Part shown: in pieces, positions 32,137 to 41,234 of the stretch | How the letters are laid out: each line of letters starts with the position of its first letter | Numbering within the stretch: the stretch's first letter is position 1 | NCBI GenBank assembly: GCA_017452565.1 | Contig: JAFTMF010000171.1 | Location: 1 to 47,056, forward strand | DNA length: 47,056 nucleotides | Direction of reading: 5' to 3' | Source: Clostridia bacterium | GTDB taxonomy: Bacteria > Bacillota > Clostridia > Oscillospirales > CAG-272 | Position numbers and translations under genes: made by a program | The notes under the pieces: generated by a model | What the model saw: the letters and a program-made list of their open reading frames with translations, nothing else | Database searches by the model: none | What the model was told of the DNA's origin: nothing

Positions 32137-34002
32137 TCAGTTCCACTGCTTGGTGGGAATGAGTGCAACTGCGTTAGGATCGTACTTATAGGTAGAATCC
32201 TGCGCCTTGGTGAAGCCGTAGTGACCTGCATAGTCGATGGTCAGCTTCTTCAGATTTTCGCTGATCATAGTACCGGACTTCATAAAGTAAACAGGAGCAA
32301 CGGGAGCATCCTCCAGCAGCTTCTTCTCAGCCTTTGCCAGAAGAGTTGCACGCTTAGCGGCATCCTTTTCAGCCAGCGCATCGCTGATCAGCTTGTCGTA
32401 CTCTTCGTTAGAGTAACCGGTAACACCGGGGATCAGATCGAAATCGTCTGCAGACTCGGTAAAGTCGTATGCACCGCCGGAGTAAGGAGTAGCGAACTGA
32501 GCCAGTACAGCGAAAGGATCAGCAGTCATCATACTCAGATCCAGGCCGATTACGTCGTAATCGCCGGTTCTGTACTTCTCGATAAAGGCGTCCTTGATCA
32601 GATCGGAGTAAACGTAGTCGAATTCGTAACCGATGCCTTCACCGGTTTCAGCGTCGGTCTTAACGCTCTTGAACTCGTAGTATCTGAAGTAAGATACGGC
32701 TACCTCTTCGATGGTAACCTTGAAGCCCAGCTGAGTCCATGCCTCAACAGCAGCTTCAGCAACAGCCTTCTCTACTTCGTTATCCTTGTGGATGGTAAGA
32801 GTGAACTCGCCACCGGAAACGCCAGCCTGAGACAGCAGGGACTTTGCACCTGCGATATCAGCCTTGGTGTTCAGAACGGAGCCTGCAACCTCACGGAAGG
32901 AAGTGCCGCGCTTGTTGTTCCATACGCCGTCGGTGAGCAGACCGTTTGCAGCCTTGGCAAATACAACCTTGTTAGCAATTGCTTCGCGGTCCAGTGCCAT
33001 AGACAGAGCCTGAGTAACCTTAGGATTGGAGAAGAGCTCCTTATTGGTGTTGAACAGATAAGAGTAGGTAGACAGCAGATCCTTAGTCTCTACTGCGCCC
33101 TTTCTATCGGACAGAGGCAGGTTGTTGATAAACAGACCCTTGCCTTCCTTGAATTCAGCCAGTGCGGTAGCGGGATCAGCAAACTTGATGTTGATTCTGT
33201 AAGGAGTTACGTACTTCTGCAGTGCTTCTTCCTTCTCGCTATCGTAGTAGAAATACTTGTTACGTTCCAGAATGATACCGGGGTTCTCGGAATCCTTGTA
33301 GTTGAAATTCTTTACGTAGAAAGGACCGTTTGCCAGCATAACGGCAGACAGAGTTGCCCAGCTGTAATCAGCAGGACGAATGTAGCCGTCGATAGCTTCC
33401 ATATCTTCCTTGTACAGAGGATCGGGTTCAACCTTGATCTTCTCTACCTTGTCCTCACGCAGAGGGCTGAGGGCAACGCTTGCGCAGTTCTGCAGGAATG
33501 CATCTGCATAGGAAGCGTCGATCAGCTCAACGGTCAGCAGGTTGGTACCGGAAGCATAAAGGCCCAGATTGTCGATAGAGGTATCGCCATTCTTAACTTC
33601 TTCCGCATTCTTGATGTACATCAGCAGAGATGCAGCAGAGCACTGGAACTCGGGATTCAGAATACGCTTCCAAGCGTAAACAAAGTCCTTCGCCTGAATA
33701 ACGGTGCCGTCACTCCACTTAGTGGTGTTCAGACGGAACTCCAGAACGTTGCCGTCCAGCGTCCACTTTTTAGCAATGGAGCCAACGACTTTGCCCTTTT
33801 CGTTTACGTCAACAAGTCCATCGTAAACGAGAGACAGAACCTGTTCAGCGTCGGCATCATTGTAAGCCAGCGCAGGGTCCAGGTTGGTAATCTTGTCCGT
33901 ATAAATAGTAATCTCTGCTCCGGGATCCTCCTTTTCAGTACAAGCAACCAGCATCATACTGAGCATCACGAAACAAAGCACCATCGCAATGATCTTCTTC
34001 AA
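32137..34002 (-). CDS. Peptide/oligopeptide ABC transporter substrate-binding lipoprotein (SBP_bac_5)
   Basis: About 621 residues, OppA/DppA-like. Signal peptide MKKIIAMVLCFVMLSMMLVAC ends in a lipobox LVAC, so it is lipid-anchored outside the membrane. Family hallmarks: TNLDPALAYNDADAEQVLSL, VYDGLVDV, LNTTKWSDGTVIQAKDFVYA. The start is the TTG at 34002: AAGGGGG lies 8 bases before it, and the alternative ATG at 34020 contains that same AGGGGG. No permease or ATPase genes are adjacent, so it is an orphan receptor that may share a transporter encoded elsewhere. Confidence 0.92.
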   Translation of the reverse strand: MKKIIAMVLCFVMLSMMLVACTEKEDPGAEITIYTDKITNLDPALAYNDADAEQVLSLVYDGLVDVNEKGKVVGSIAKKWTLDGNVLEFRLNTTKWSDGTVIQAKDFVYAWKRILNPEFQCSAASLLMYIKNAEEVKNGDTSIDNLGLYASGTNLLTVELIDASYADAFLQNCASVALSPLREDKVEKIKVEPDPLYKEDMEAIDGYIRPADYSWATLSAVMLANGPFYVKNFNYKDSENPGIILERNKYFYYDSEKEEALQKYVTPYRINIKFADPATALAEFKEGKGLFINNLPLSDRKGAVETKDLLSTYSYLFNTNKELFSNPKVTQALSMALDREAIANKVVFAKAANGLLTDGVWNNKRGTSFREVAGSVLNTKADIAGAKSLLSQAGVSGGEFTLTIHKDNEVEKAVAEAAVEAWTQLGFKVTIEEVAVSYFRYYEFKSVKTDAETGEGIGYEFDYVYSDLIKDAFIEKYRTGDYDVIGLDLSMMTADPFAVLAQFATPYSGGAYDFTESADDFDLIPGVTGYSNEEYDKLISDALAEKDAAKRATLLAKAEKKLLEDAPVAPVYFMKSGTMISENLKKLTIDYAGHYGFTKAQDSTYKYDPNAVALIPTKQWN

Positions 34003-34046
34003 AATGTGTTCCCCCTTCATTGCATCGCAAGTATAGTTATGAGAGT

Positions 34047-34075
34047 ATTATAGCATTATTTTCTGATTTTAGCAA
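34047..34075 (-). promoter_or_regulatory. Sigma-A promoter of the peptide-binding lipoprotein gene
   Basis: Minus-strand TTGCTA (34070-34075), 17-bp spacer, TATAAT (34047-34052), some 45 bases before the TTG start. The rest of the gap to the plus-strand gene at 34310 is AT-rich with no other feature I can support. Confidence 0.82.
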
Positions 34076-34309
34076 TGGTAAATCGCACGATTCTTTGATT
34101 TCGTCCCCTTGTACAAAAGATACGAAATCTTTTTGGTCAAAATTCACAATGCATTTTTGTGCTTTTTTCGACCTTTCGGAGCACATCGCCGAATAAACGG
34201 CACTCCGTCGGGCGATTCTCGCGGTAATGATAAAAATTTCTCGCAAACGGTACTGAAATCGGTTTCCGTTGCATAGAATTGGTATAGAAAGCATCTACAG
34301 GAGGCAGAT

Positions 34310-34609
34310 ATGAATCTTTTTTTCTCCCCCCGATATCATCGCAAAGAGCAGATTGCCGGACGAGCTCTGATTACCGCCGCTGCCCTGCTCTTTCTTCTGA
34401 CAGCCCTCTTTCGCTCCCTTCCCTCTCGGGATCGGCTGATACAGCTTTGGGAGAATGCCGGACTGTCGGGATACTCCCGTGTCGAATCGACCACACCGGA
34501 GCGTTCTCCCGAGTTGGAAGAGTTTTACGATCGACCGTTGACATCGGGAGAAACCGAAACGTATTCGATACCGGATATCCCGCGCCCTCAGCCATCTGCT
34601 CACACCTAA
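34310..34609 (+). CDS. Small single-pass membrane protein of unknown function
   Basis: 99 residues; one hydrophobic segment (ALITAAALLFLLTALFRSL, about 19-37) after a basic N-terminus, then a polar, Pro/Glu-rich outer part. AGGAGG precedes the ATG by 5 bases, the main reason to accept it. I do not recognise the family. It ends only 9 bases before the stop of the convergent membrane-anchored gene, with no terminator between, so the two transcripts probably overlap. Confidence 0.6.
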   Translation: MNLFFSPRYHRKEQIAGRALITAAALLFLLTALFRSLPSRDRLIQLWENAGLSGYSRVESTTPERSPELEEFYDRPLTSGETETYSIPDIPRPQPSAHT

Positions 34610-34618
34610 GCGACTACC

Positions 34619-35320
34619 TTACAGCTCAGGCGGAGTGAATGCGAAAATCGCTTCAAAGACCTCTTTGTCAAATTCATACTGCCGGTTCGCCTTTTTCTTG
34701 GAGCCGCCTGAGAAAACCGCGGCTTTGCGGATACAAAGCACAGTGTCTTCGGGAAGCACCTGCAGTGCGTCGAAATACTGTCCGAAGGGTGTATCCAGCA
34801 GCTTTACCGAATAGGCATCTCTTGCATAGTCGGGCACCTCACCCAGCACTTCTTCCAATGAAACGAAGGCATCCTGTGCAAGATACATATTGTACATATA
34901 AGGATCCATCAGACAGATCGTCGTCTCGCCGGTGGCAAACAAGGTAGTCACCTGAGAGATACTGTCCTTACGGGTTTTGAGGTCATAATAGACCTTATCG
35001 TCTTCTTTTTTGGCTTCCTCTTGCTTTGCGGCAAGCTGTTCATCGGAAAGAACCGTGATGCGGTTCACCAGCACCGATTTTTCATCGTCATCGTTGAAAT
35101 CACGGGGTAACACCGATGCGAAGGCATCTTCGATTCCCTTTGTCTGATCCTGATTCATCAAGATGGGACCCGTATAGAGGATATTGATATCATAAGTATC
35201 CTTAGTCGCCATCTGATACACGCCGATTCCAAACACCGTTGCAAAGAATAGCACGATAATAGTGACCCACTTATAATGATACCAGTAATTGGAAAACCAT
35301 TTTTTAATTTTTTCCATCAT
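34619..35320 (-). CDS. Membrane-anchored protein of unknown function
   Basis: 233 residues. N-terminal FSNYWYHYKWVTIIVLFFAT carries a single transmembrane helix (about 18-36), with the rest probably outside: DINILYTGPILMNQDQTK and ATGETTICLMDPYMYNMYLA suggest a small periplasmic-binding-protein-like fold, seen in other clostridial proteins that begin with a YKW motif. Start 35320 lies 4 bases after murI, so it is co-translated. Function unknown. Confidence 0.8.
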   Translation of the reverse strand: MMEKIKKWFSNYWYHYKWVTIIVLFFATVFGIGVYQMATKDTYDINILYTGPILMNQDQTKGIEDAFASVLPRDFNDDDEKSVLVNRITVLSDEQLAAKQEEAKKEDDKVYYDLKTRKDSISQVTTLFATGETTICLMDPYMYNMYLAQDAFVSLEEVLGEVPDYARDAYSVKLLDTPFGQYFDALQVLPEDTVLCIRKAAVFSGGSKKKANRQYEFDKEVFEAIFAFTPPEL

Positions 35321-35324
35321 TCCA

Positions 35325-36104
35325 TTACTCCTCCCAAGAGTTTGCTAGTAATTGTTGCGCCAAATCGAAAAATCCTGCATCTTGACCGTATCTGAGGAAG
35401 GTGACACCACCTTGCTCGCTGTCAGTAAGCCAATCTTTTGCTGCCAACAACCGCTGCGTTTGCAATGCGATACCGTGATTGCCGTCGTACAACGGCAAAT
35501 TGTTGCTGACTTTGCGAATCGTCTCGCCGACAAACGGATAATGAGTACATCCCAGCACCAATGCATCCACGCCTTTAGACAGCGGTTTTAGCAACAGCTT
35601 GGCTAAAAAAGCCTCCAGTACGGGGCCGGACCAGATCCGTTCTTCGATCAGCTCCACCAATCCCGGTGCAGGAATGGGGATGATCTCGGCTCCCTCGCCC
35701 ACAGTTTCCACCAAATTAGCAAATCTACGGGACGCCAGCGTGGTTTCGGTTGCCAGCACACCGATTCGATTATGTCCGTCTTTCAGCGCAGGCTTGATAG
35801 CAGGCTCCGCGCCGATGATGATTTGATCGGGCATCTCCGTACGAAGTGCCACGACCGCAGCTGCAGTTGCAGTATTGCAAGCCAGCACTACTGCCTTGCA
35901 TCCGTTATCGAACAGCCGATTTACACCCGAGCGGGTGAGGGTGAGGACCTCTTCTTCCGTGCGCACGCCGTACGGCGCATTTTGATCGTCACCAAAATAA
36001 AGGAACTGCTCACGAGGCATCAAAGCCTTTAGCTCACGGAGCACGCTGATACCGCCCAGTCCCGAATCAAACACCCCAATGGGGGCGTTTTTTTGTGTTT
36101 TCAT
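35325..36104 (-). CDS. murI: Glutamate racemase
   Basis: 259 residues. Converts L- to D-glutamate for peptidoglycan. PIGVFDSGLGGISVLRELK at the start, the two catalytic cysteines in VLACNTATA (Cys76) and VLGCTHYPF (Cys186), and FGDDQNAPYG. It sits in a run with ftsEX, the LytM-like gene and lysS, so cell wall growth and division genes share a transcript. Confidence 0.96.
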   Translation of the reverse strand: MKTQKNAPIGVFDSGLGGISVLRELKALMPREQFLYFGDDQNAPYGVRTEEEVLTLTRSGVNRLFDNGCKAVVLACNTATAAAVVALRTEMPDQIIIGAEPAIKPALKDGHNRIGVLATETTLASRRFANLVETVGEGAEIIPIPAPGLVELIEERIWSGPVLEAFLAKLLLKPLSKGVDALVLGCTHYPFVGETIRKVSNNLPLYDGNHGIALQTQRLLAAKDWLTDSEQGGVTFLRYGQDAGFFDLAQQLLANSWEE

Positions 36105-36127
36105 AGATAACTCCCCTCAGGGCAATT

Positions 36128-36156
36128 CGCCAAGGCGCCGTAAAGGCACCTTGGCG
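36128..36156. other. Hairpin between lysS and murI
   Basis: CGCCAAGG-(T/C)GCC / GGC-GCCTTGGCG forms a strong stem with a 5-base loop, but no T run follows on the minus strand, so it may be an attenuating, partially terminating or processing structure rather than a full terminator. Confidence 0.5.
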
Positions 36157-36168
36157 ATAGTTGATTGT

Positions 36169-37659
36169 TTAGTCCACGGGCTTCATTGTGGGGAACAACA
36201 GGACGTCGCGGATGGACGCGCTGTCGGTGAGAAGCATAACCAAACGGTCGATGCCGAAGCCCAGACCGCCGGTAGGAGGCAGACCGTATTCCAGTGCGGT
36301 GACGTAATCGTAGTCTACCTGCGCACGGGTTTCGGGATCCTGCGCCTTGCGCTCTGCTACCTGTTTCTCGAAACGCTCTCTCTGATCCACGGGGTCGTTG
36401 AGCTCGGAGAACGCGTTACCGAATTCGGTGGCGTTGATGAAATATTCGAAACGCTCGGTGAATGCGGGATCGGAGGGCTTGCGCTTCGCCAGAGGGCTGA
36501 TCTCTACGGGATAATCGTAGATAAAGGTGGGCTGGATCAGCTTCTCTTCTACGTATGCGTCGAAGAACTCAGCCAGGATTGCACCCTTGGTGGGAACCTC
36601 GGGCAGCTCTACGTGATGCTCCTTGGCCAGTGCGATTGCCTCTTCGTCGGAAGCAACCTCTGCGAAGTCTACGCCGGAGTATTTCTTAACAGCCTCCACC
36701 ATAGTCATACGCTCCCAGTGGGAGAGATCGATGGTCTGTCCCTGATAGGGGATCTGCAGAGTGCCGCAAACCTTCATAGTTACGGTCTTCATCATATCCT
36801 CAACCAGATTCATCATACCCTCAAAGTCGGTGTATGCCTGGTACAGTTCGATGGTGGTGAACTCGGGGTTATGCTTGGTATCCATACCCTCGTTACGGAA
36901 GATACGGCCTACCTCGTATACGCGATCCATACCGCCTACGATCAGACGCTTCAGATACAGCTCGGTCTCGATGCGGAGCACCATATCCATATCCAGCGTG
37001 TTGTGGTGGGTATAGAAGGGACGGGTAGATGCGCCAATCTCAAAAGGAGTGAGGATAGGAGTATCTACTTCCAAGAATCCCTTGGAGTCCAGATAAGCGC
37101 GGAGCTCGCGGAGGATCATACTACGCTTGACGAAGGTTTCCTTTACCTCGGGATTCACGATCAGGTCAACGTAACGCTGACGGTAGCGCTGGTCTACGTT
37201 GGTCAGACCATGGAACTTCTCGGGGAGAGGAAGAAGAGATTTTGCCAGCAGAGTCAGCTCGGTTACGTGGATGGAAACCTCGCCGGTCTGAGTGGTGAAT
37301 ACAGTGCCGGCTACGCCGATGATGTCGCCGATATCCCATTTCTTGAAGCCGGTGTTGTACAGGTCTGTGCCAACTTCGTCGCGCTTGACGTAGAGCTGAA
37401 TATTGCCCTGCTTGTCTGCCAGATTCGCAAAAGAAGCCTTACCCATAATACGGCGGCTCATCATTCTGCCTGCCAGGCGGACGGTCTTACCCTCGTAGGA
37501 GGGATAATCTGCTTTGATGTCTGCGCTGAATGCGTCTACATCGTACTTGGTAATCGTAAAGGGATCGTTACCGGTCGCCTTCAGCGTTGCCAGCTTTTCC
37601 CGACGGACCGCCAGCTCACTACCGGCGGAAATGACTTCATTCGTCTCATTTGCTGCCAT
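36169..37659 (-). CDS. lysS: Lysyl-tRNA synthetase, class II
   Basis: 496 residues. N-terminal OB-fold anticodon-binding domain (VRLAGRMMSRRIMGKASFAN), then the class II core: motif 1 around KGFLEVDTPILTP, motif 2 FRNEGMDTKHNPEFTTIE, motif 3 GGLGFGIDRLVMLLTD. Charges tRNA-Lys. Follows greA by 38 bases, a common greA-lysS pairing in Firmicutes. Confidence 0.98.
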   Translation of the reverse strand: MAANETNEVISAGSELAVRREKLATLKATGNDPFTITKYDVDAFSADIKADYPSYEGKTVRLAGRMMSRRIMGKASFANLADKQGNIQLYVKRDEVGTDLYNTGFKKWDIGDIIGVAGTVFTTQTGEVSIHVTELTLLAKSLLPLPEKFHGLTNVDQRYRQRYVDLIVNPEVKETFVKRSMILRELRAYLDSKGFLEVDTPILTPFEIGASTRPFYTHHNTLDMDMVLRIETELYLKRLIVGGMDRVYEVGRIFRNEGMDTKHNPEFTTIELYQAYTDFEGMMNLVEDMMKTVTMKVCGTLQIPYQGQTIDLSHWERMTMVEAVKKYSGVDFAEVASDEEAIALAKEHHVELPEVPTKGAILAEFFDAYVEEKLIQPTFIYDYPVEISPLAKRKPSDPAFTERFEYFINATEFGNAFSELNDPVDQRERFEKQVAERKAQDPETRAQVDYDYVTALEYGLPPTGGLGFGIDRLVMLLTDSASIRDVLLFPTMKPVD

Positions 37660-37697
37660 AATTTTATTATCCTTTCACTTCACTGTTTGGCTCAAGC

Positions 37698-38159
37698 TTA
37701 TTCGCTGATTTCCAGAATCGTTACGTTTGCGTGACCCATAGGAGTTTCTACTACTACGGTTTCGCCAACCTTGCGGCCAAGAATGGCGCTGCCGATGGGA
37801 GAGAGGTCGGAAATCTTATTTTTGAGAGGGTCTGCTTCGGTAGAACCAACAATATGGTATTCGATTTCCTCTTCCCACTTTGCATTGTATACGCGAACCT
37901 TGGAACCTACGCCTACTGCATCGGTATTCACTTCGCTTACAACAACGATATCCTTCAGCATTTCTTCCAGCTCGGCGATTCTGGATTCAACCTTCGCCTG
38001 CTCGGTTTTTGCTTCATCGTACTCGGAGTTCTCGGAAAGGTCACCAAAGCCCTTTGCGATACCGATTGCCTCGGTGATCTCTTTTCTTCTGACGTTCTTT
38101 AGATAATTCAGTTCTTCTTCCAGTTTGAGTTTGCCTTCTTTAGTTGCGGTACGTGCCAT
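37698..38159 (-). CDS. greA: Transcription elongation factor GreA
   Basis: 153 residues. Coiled-coil N-terminal domain with the acidic tip GFGDLSENSEY (Asp40, Glu43) that enters the RNA polymerase secondary channel and stimulates cleavage of backtracked RNA, and a C-terminal FKBP-like domain (LSPIGSAILGRKVGETVVVE). It lies right after a stand-alone copy of the coiled-coil domain. Confidence 0.97.
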   Translation of the reverse strand: MARTATKEGKLKLEEELNYLKNVRRKEITEAIGIAKGFGDLSENSEYDEAKTEQAKVESRIAELEEMLKDIVVVSEVNTDAVGVGSKVRVYNAKWEEEIEYHIVGSTEADPLKNKISDLSPIGSAILGRKVGETVVVETPMGHANVTILEISE

Positions 38160-38263
38160 AATTGTATTCTCCTTATGATAGATATTAAATATATTGAAGG
38201 ATCTGTTGGGATCTGTTCCCTTCTACAGATCATCATTGACCGGGTGTTTACCTTCGCCGCAGT

Positions 38264-38488
38264 TTAATAGGTGTCCAGCACAACAATTTTCTGCAGCATT
38301 TCTTCCAGCTCGGCAATGCGGATCAGTATTTTCTCCCGCACTGCTTTGGCATCATTGTATTCGTGCAAATCGCCCATACTGATAGAAGCATCCATTTCTT
38401 CTTGTATGGCTTCCAGCACATCGGTTTTTAGGTGGCGCAGTTCTTCTTCCAGCACCCGCTTTCCACCGGGGGTAGTATAGATGGCCAT
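38264..38488 (-). CDS. Stand-alone Gre-type coiled-coil domain (mini-Gre)
   Basis: 74 residues matching only the N-terminal coiled coil of GreA: TPGGKRVLEEELRHLKTD, the tip SMGDLHEYNDAK and RIAELEEMLQKIVVLDTY. The acidic tip residues Asp40 and Glu43 sit at the same positions as in the neighbouring GreA. There is no C-terminal domain: the 104 bases after the stop contain no remnant of it in any frame. AAGGAGA precedes the ATG. It likely binds the polymerase secondary channel as a GreA competitor or partner; that role is inference. It lies between ctpA and greA in the same operon and probably arose by partial duplication. Confidence 0.85.
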   Translation of the reverse strand: MAIYTTPGGKRVLEEELRHLKTDVLEAIQEEMDASISMGDLHEYNDAKAVREKILIRIAELEEMLQKIVVLDTY

Positions 38489-38521
38489 TTGATTCTCTCC
38501 TTACTCCGAAGCCCGAACGGT

Positions 38522-39757
38522 CTATTTACCGGACTCATTCAGTGCCTTCAACGCCGCCTTCAACTGATCGTCAGTTTCTTCGGTGAGCTTGAGCAAAGAT
38601 ACCTTTGCAGCCTCTTCCGACAGAGATGCGGGCACGCTCGGCGTAATGCCGATGCCGTCGTAATTGCCGCCGTAGGGAGGACTATACATACGGGTAGTGA
38701 GCGTCAGTGCGCCGCCGTTGGGGAGGGAGTAAACGTACTGCATACATCCCTTGCCGAAGGATTTTTCACCCACGATGGTAACCTTCTCATAGTCCCGCAG
38801 GCAGGAGGTGAAGAGTTCCGCTGCACTGGCAGTATTGCCGTTGACGAGCACCGCCATAGGACAGTCCACGGTATGATCGGTCTCCTCGGTATCGGAGTAG
38901 GTTTCCTCTTTGCCGGTCGCATCGTTGATGCGAATCAGCAGACTTCCCTTGGGAAGGATATAGGAGAGCACCGACAGGACGCTGTCCAGCTGTCCGCCGG
39001 GATTGTTCCGCAGATCGAAAATCAGCCGATCGGCTCCCTGCTTCTGCAAATCGTTCACCGCAGCAGAAAATTGGGGATAGGTGGTGGCGTTGAATTCAAA
39101 GATGCGGATCAGGCCGGTGTGACCGTCCGAGAGCATCTGATAGGTCACCGACAGGGCGGTAACGTGGGCTCGCTTAGTGGTCAGGACAACCTCTTCTCCG
39201 TCCGCCGCACGGCGCACGGTGAGGGATACCTCGGTGCCCGCTTCGCCCTTGATGGCGTCTGCCGCGGCGTTGTATCCGATTTCGGCTACCTTGACGCCGT
39301 CTACGGCAGTAATCAGGTCACCGGGAATAAGTCCCATAGACTCAGCAGGAGAGTTTGGCATTACCAGCAAAACTTCGATGGACAGGCTGGTAATATCGTA
39401 TGCAACCTGCACGCCGATGCCCACCAGATCGCCCTGCATAGAGGAGGTATACTCCTTGTACTCTTCGGGAGTCATATAGCGGGCGTAGGGATCGCCCAGC
39501 GAGGCGACGTACTCGTGAATGAGCTGATCGGTGGCAGCCGACAGATCAAACTCCGGCACCTCACCGATATAATTGGATTCCACCAACCGTCTGACGTAAG
39601 CAAAGGTGGGATCTTGGTAGAGATCGTCCGAGAGGTAGGGATAATTCCCTGCCTGATGCATCTGCACCTTCATTCCCACAAAGGTAGACATAAAGGTGAT
39701 CAGCACCGCCAAAATCACGGCCAGCGGCGTCCAATACCACGAAATTTTCTTCTTCAT
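38522..39757 (-). CDS. C-terminal processing protease (CtpA-like, S41) with PDZ domain
   Basis: 411 residues. N-terminal membrane anchor (WTPLAVILAVLITFMSTFVG), PDZ domain (VLLVMPNSPAESMGLIPGD), then the S41 catalytic part with DLRNNPGGQLDSVLSVLSY, catalytic Ser in NGNTASAAELF and Lys in VGEKSFGKGCMQY. It trims cell envelope proteins on the outer face. Beside the LytM-like and ftsEX genes, it may process division hydrolases, as CtpA does in other bacteria. Confidence 0.94.
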   Translation of the reverse strand: MKKKISWYWTPLAVILAVLITFMSTFVGMKVQMHQAGNYPYLSDDLYQDPTFAYVRRLVESNYIGEVPEFDLSAATDQLIHEYVASLGDPYARYMTPEEYKEYTSSMQGDLVGIGVQVAYDITSLSIEVLLVMPNSPAESMGLIPGDLITAVDGVKVAEIGYNAAADAIKGEAGTEVSLTVRRAADGEEVVLTTKRAHVTALSVTYQMLSDGHTGLIRIFEFNATTYPQFSAAVNDLQKQGADRLIFDLRNNPGGQLDSVLSVLSYILPKGSLLIRINDATGKEETYSDTEETDHTVDCPMAVLVNGNTASAAELFTSCLRDYEKVTIVGEKSFGKGCMQYVYSLPNGGALTLTTRMYSPPYGGNYDGIGITPSVPASLSEEAAKVSLLKLTEETDDQLKAALKALNESGK

Positions 39758-39823
39758 ATAGATTATTCCTTATTATTCTGAAAATAGGATGCACTGTTAC
39801 GAAATCACTGCAGAGCGGATCGA

Positions 39824-41191
39824 TCAATCTGTAGTGGTGCTCGGCAGGTCGGATTTGGGAACCGTCAGATACTGAAGCGGATCCATCGGCGCACCGTTTT
39901 GCACGATCTCGAAATGACAGCCGATGCCGGCACTGTTGCCGCTGACACCTGCAGTTGCAATGATCTCGCCTTGCAGAACGTATTCACCGATTTCCACCAA
40001 CGCTTTGCCCAAATAAGCGTAACGAGTCTGACTGCCGTCGGCATGGAGAATTACCACGCAGATGCCGTAGCCGTCGAAATACTCGGTGGAGATCACCTTG
40101 CCTGAGGCCGCCGCTACAACAGAACTGCCGTAATCTGCTGCCAGATCCACGCCGCTGTGATAGGAGGTAATCAGCTTGCCGCCTACCTGATAGGTACGGT
40201 AGCCCATATGGGACAGCACCGATGCTTCTTTATCGGGTGAAATCACCAACGGCCATATGTAGGCGGCACCGTCTTCGTAGAACTGTGCGCCCTTCTGCAG
40301 ACTTCCCTGCTCCATCTGTGCACCGATCGCCTCGCCTGCCGTTTGCAGCTTGGCCTCTTGTTCGGCCAAGAGGAAACCGTTTCCTTCGGTGGCAATCCGA
40401 TCCAGCAGAGTCTGCACACGGTCGGCGATCATTCGATCCGCCCGTTGTTTTCCTGCTTGAGTCTGTTGCACGTAATAGCTGAAGCGGTTCACGTCTCCCA
40501 TCAGCGATTGGAGGAAGTTGCCGCTTTCCTGCAGACGCATATTGAGCTGTTGCATCCGCTTGGCACGCTCCAGCGCGGTATTACGACGATCGTAGCGGTA
40601 TTCATCCATTTGTCCTCGCAAATCGGCCAGCAGGATTTGATCCTCCTCCAGCGATTTCATCAGCGAGCGATCGTATTCTTCGATTTGCTTTAGCCGTTCC
40701 AGCCCGATCAGCAGATCCAAAAAGCTCTCTGCTCGACAGAATACTTCCCATTTTCCGGGCATCTCTTCTTCTCGGGTTTGGCGAAGCCGTTCGATCAGCG
40801 ATGCAAAGCGGTTATCGTAGGAAATGCTCAGTGCATCGTATTCGGTCTCCTGCCGATCCAAGAGGGCATCGTAGCACTCCAGCAGTAAATCGAAGCAGGC
40901 AATCTCCGAAGAAAGCAGGAAAATCTGCTGATCCATCAGCGTTTTCTGCTGCAAGGCACCGCCGACTTGTTCCTTTTCGGTAGCGATTTTCTGATCCAGC
41001 AAAAGCTGTTCTTCTCTCAATCGCTCAATTTCGGCGCGGAAATCGGCAATTTGCTGATCCGCTTCGCTCAGCTGAGATTCCTCTTCTGCCTCCGAGTCAG
41101 CCACGTTTGCAGAGCCCGGAAGGGCGCAGAGGGTCAGCGACAGTATGAGAAACAGGCAAGCCCATTTTCGCATATTGCAGAGCTTATACAT
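39824..41191 (-). CDS. EnvC-like coiled-coil protein with a degenerate LytM (M23) domain
   Basis: 455 residues. Signal peptide around CLFLILSLTLCALPGSANV, a long coiled coil (about 36-295) and a C-terminal LytM domain. The zinc ligands remain: His345 and Asp349 in HSGVDLA and His426 in GCHFEIV. The two catalytic histidines do not: the YAHL position reads YAYL (about residue 393) and the first His of HxH is Gly424. This is a zinc-binding but probably inactive M23 fold, as in amidase activators such as EnvC. It follows ftsE-ftsX, so it is the likely extracellular effector of that ABC complex. The start is uncertain between 41191 and the Met six codons later. Confidence 0.86.
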   Translation of the reverse strand: MYKLCNMRKWACLFLILSLTLCALPGSANVADSEAEEESQLSEADQQIADFRAEIERLREEQLLLDQKIATEKEQVGGALQQKTLMDQQIFLLSSEIACFDLLLECYDALLDRQETEYDALSISYDNRFASLIERLRQTREEEMPGKWEVFCRAESFLDLLIGLERLKQIEEYDRSLMKSLEEDQILLADLRGQMDEYRYDRRNTALERAKRMQQLNMRLQESGNFLQSLMGDVNRFSYYVQQTQAGKQRADRMIADRVQTLLDRIATEGNGFLLAEQEAKLQTAGEAIGAQMEQGSLQKGAQFYEDGAAYIWPLVISPDKEASVLSHMGYRTYQVGGKLITSYHSGVDLAADYGSSVVAAASGKVISTEYFDGYGICVVILHADGSQTRYAYLGKALVEIGEYVLQGEIIATAGVSGNSAGIGCHFEIVQNGAPMDPLQYLTVPKSDLPSTTTD

Positions 41192-41234
41192 TTTATTTTA
41201 TTCAAACCTTTCCATAGGTATGCGCTGCCGTCAG

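Noticed and set aside
34037..34294. 85-codon minus-strand open frame upstream of the lipoprotein gene
   Set aside because: It overlaps the clear promoter at 34047-34075, has no ribosome binding site and no recognisable domain.
36128..36156. Terminator between lysS and murI
   Set aside because: The stem is strong but not followed by a T run on the minus strand, so it was listed as a hairpin only.
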